64,000 nt of DNA, taken from assembly GCA_027257055.1 (NCBI GenBank), contig JAPVLO010000133.1, positions 3,968,001-4,032,000 on the forward strand. Direction: 5' to 3'. This document shows, piece by piece, positions 62,801 to 64,000 of this stretch; within the stretch, counting starts at the first letter, position 1, and every line of letters begins with the position of its first letter. The notes under the pieces are model-generated. The model ran no database searches. It had not been told where the DNA came from and saw only the letters and a program-made list of their open reading frames with translations. The translations under genes were made by a program, and so were the position numbers. This DNA is from Cephalopachus bancanus. Its lineage: Eukaryota > Chordata > Mammalia > Primates > Tarsiidae.

Positions 62801-62955
62801 AAATAAATTAGATAGATAAATATATCATTTATTTGAATTTTAAAATATTAAAAATCATATAATGTTTTATTTTGGTATATGTACATATGCAATTAAAGCA
62901 CAAATGCATGGGTACAAATGATAAATATGAATTTCAGGGAAATTTCCTCTCTCAG
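62801..62955 (+). repeat. Local direct duplication, copy 1
   Basis: About nine in ten positions match 63760-63915, without a recognised repeat family. Confidence 0.5.
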
Positions 62956-63239
62956 AGAAAATTGGTGATGGGTACACAGGGCTTTCAATAGAATCTGCAT
63001 TCTTATTTATGAGACTTATAGTAGACAGGAGCTTATCTTATTCTGTATAATTTTTATGCCTGAAATATTTCATTATAATAATTTAAAAAATAACAGGCCC
63101 TATTGACTTAAGAAAGCTTGATAGCCAACGAGTTAGGTGAAGGTGTTTAGGGATGCCGAGATGCCCAAGGCCTTGATGGTCCCCAAGCAAGCCTCTAGGG
63201 CCCTTTCAGGGGTCACTACATAAACCCTATCGTGCCATC

Positions 63240-63410
63240 TGGAGTAGTGGTGCCCAAGCCCTACACACTTATGGCAAAATGCGAACTGTACCTCTGCTTC
63301 CACCCATGATTCTCATTTAGTCTGAGGCTGGGCCCGGGATTTGTTAGCAAGCCTGCCGATGATTTTGGTGGGGGGTGATCAGGATGCCTTTGGGAGCCAC
63401 TACTGAAGCG
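63240..63410 (-). mobile_element. Probable MER5A-like element
   Basis: attctcatttagtctgaggc, gggcccgggatttgttagca and ttgggagccactac resemble MER5A in reverse; diverged. Confidence 0.5.
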
Positions 63411-63759
63411 AAATAGATCAGCCACCAGGAGCTACGGTCCTTTGAGCCTTTGCAGCAGACTCATTGCTCATATGATACAGAACTGAGCAGGGATGTACAG
63501 CAGCCAAGGATCATCAGGACTATCACTTGCTAGTGATTATTTCTAGTTCATCTCGACATCCTGAAATGCCTTGACACTTGTGTGGTTTTGGTGGGCAAGC
63601 GATATGTCAAGATGTAGTGGGGAAAGTTGAAAACAAGTCCTGAATATTGCTAAGAATGATCAGAGGTGGAGCTAACAGTGCAGGTGAATTGTATCAACAA
63701 CTCCTTGGTGTTAAGCTGCTGTTACAGCCTTGTTTCCCCCATTATTAAGATATCTATCT

Positions 63760-63915
63760 AAATAAATTAGAAAATAAGTATATCATTTATTTGAATTTTA
63801 AAGTATTAAAAATCATATAGTGTCTTATTTTGGTATATATACATACACACTTAAAACACAAAAGCATGGGTACAAATGATAAATATGAATTTCAGAAAGA
63901 AATTTTCTCTCTCAG
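63760..63915 (+). repeat. Local direct duplication, copy 2
   Basis: Second copy of 62801-62955; both end ctctctcag and share catgggtacaaatgataaat. Confidence 0.5.
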
Positions 63916-63923
63916 CAAAATGA

Positions 63924-64000
63924 GGTTGGTATGATGGCTCACACCTGTAATCCCAGCACTTTGGGAGGTGGAGGCAAGAGGATTACCTGAGCCCAGGAGT
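63924..64000 (+). mobile_element. Alu SINE, cut by the window end
   Basis: ggttggtatgatggctcaca to gagcccaggagt; the first 77 bases of a left monomer. Confidence 0.5.

Overview
This is vertebrate nuclear DNA: a run of introns dense in SINE, LINE, LTR and DNA-transposon copies, with a few small exons. Dimeric Alu elements (about 30 recognised) make it primate. The young Alu set here (tail-side start reading gagttggagtctcac on the minus orientation, a left-monomer centre reading gggttcgagacc, and 'ctacaataaatcaaaaaat' in the middle) does not match the human, lemur or galago Alu consensus as I know them. A tarsier is therefore the most likely source. This is inference by exclusion, not proof.

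The only gene I can support is part of a collagen gene on the + strand. Six exons, at 235-303, 1476-1544, 5761-5829, 5927-5995, 20547-20615 and 23024-23092, are each exactly 69 bp, phase 0 at both ends, with consensus AG/GT borders. They encode 138 residues of imperfect Gly-X-Y repeat. The short interruption in every exon and the peptide content fit the triple-helical region of collagen XXVIII alpha-1 (COL28A1), an extracellular matrix protein with an interrupted collagenous domain between von Willebrand factor A domains. No start, stop, signal peptide, VWA domain, promoter or CpG island lies in the window. The window begins in one intron and ends in another that is at least 40.9 kb long.

Layout: 0.2-6 kb holds four exons, with a mariner copy and four Alus in the introns. 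6-20.5 kb is one 14.5-kb intron with L2, MIR, mariner-type and L1 pieces and Alus. 20.5-23.1 kb holds the last two exons. 23-64 kb is intron only. It contains a 3' L1 hit by two Alus (29.9-31.6 kb), an antisense old L1 (34.5-36.1 kb), an L1/Alu pair sharing one target site (38.5-39.5 kb), a nested L1 > Alu > class II solo LTR (48.0-49.8 kb), three MaLR LTRs and many microsatellites.

I found no new protein-coding system. The points most worth a second look are the strict 23-residue periodicity of helix interruptions, a short-range template-switch scar at an Alu insertion (30733-30821), the young Alu lineage with tRNA-like A and B boxes, two mariner copies sharing one internal-deletion form, and repeated use of one target site.
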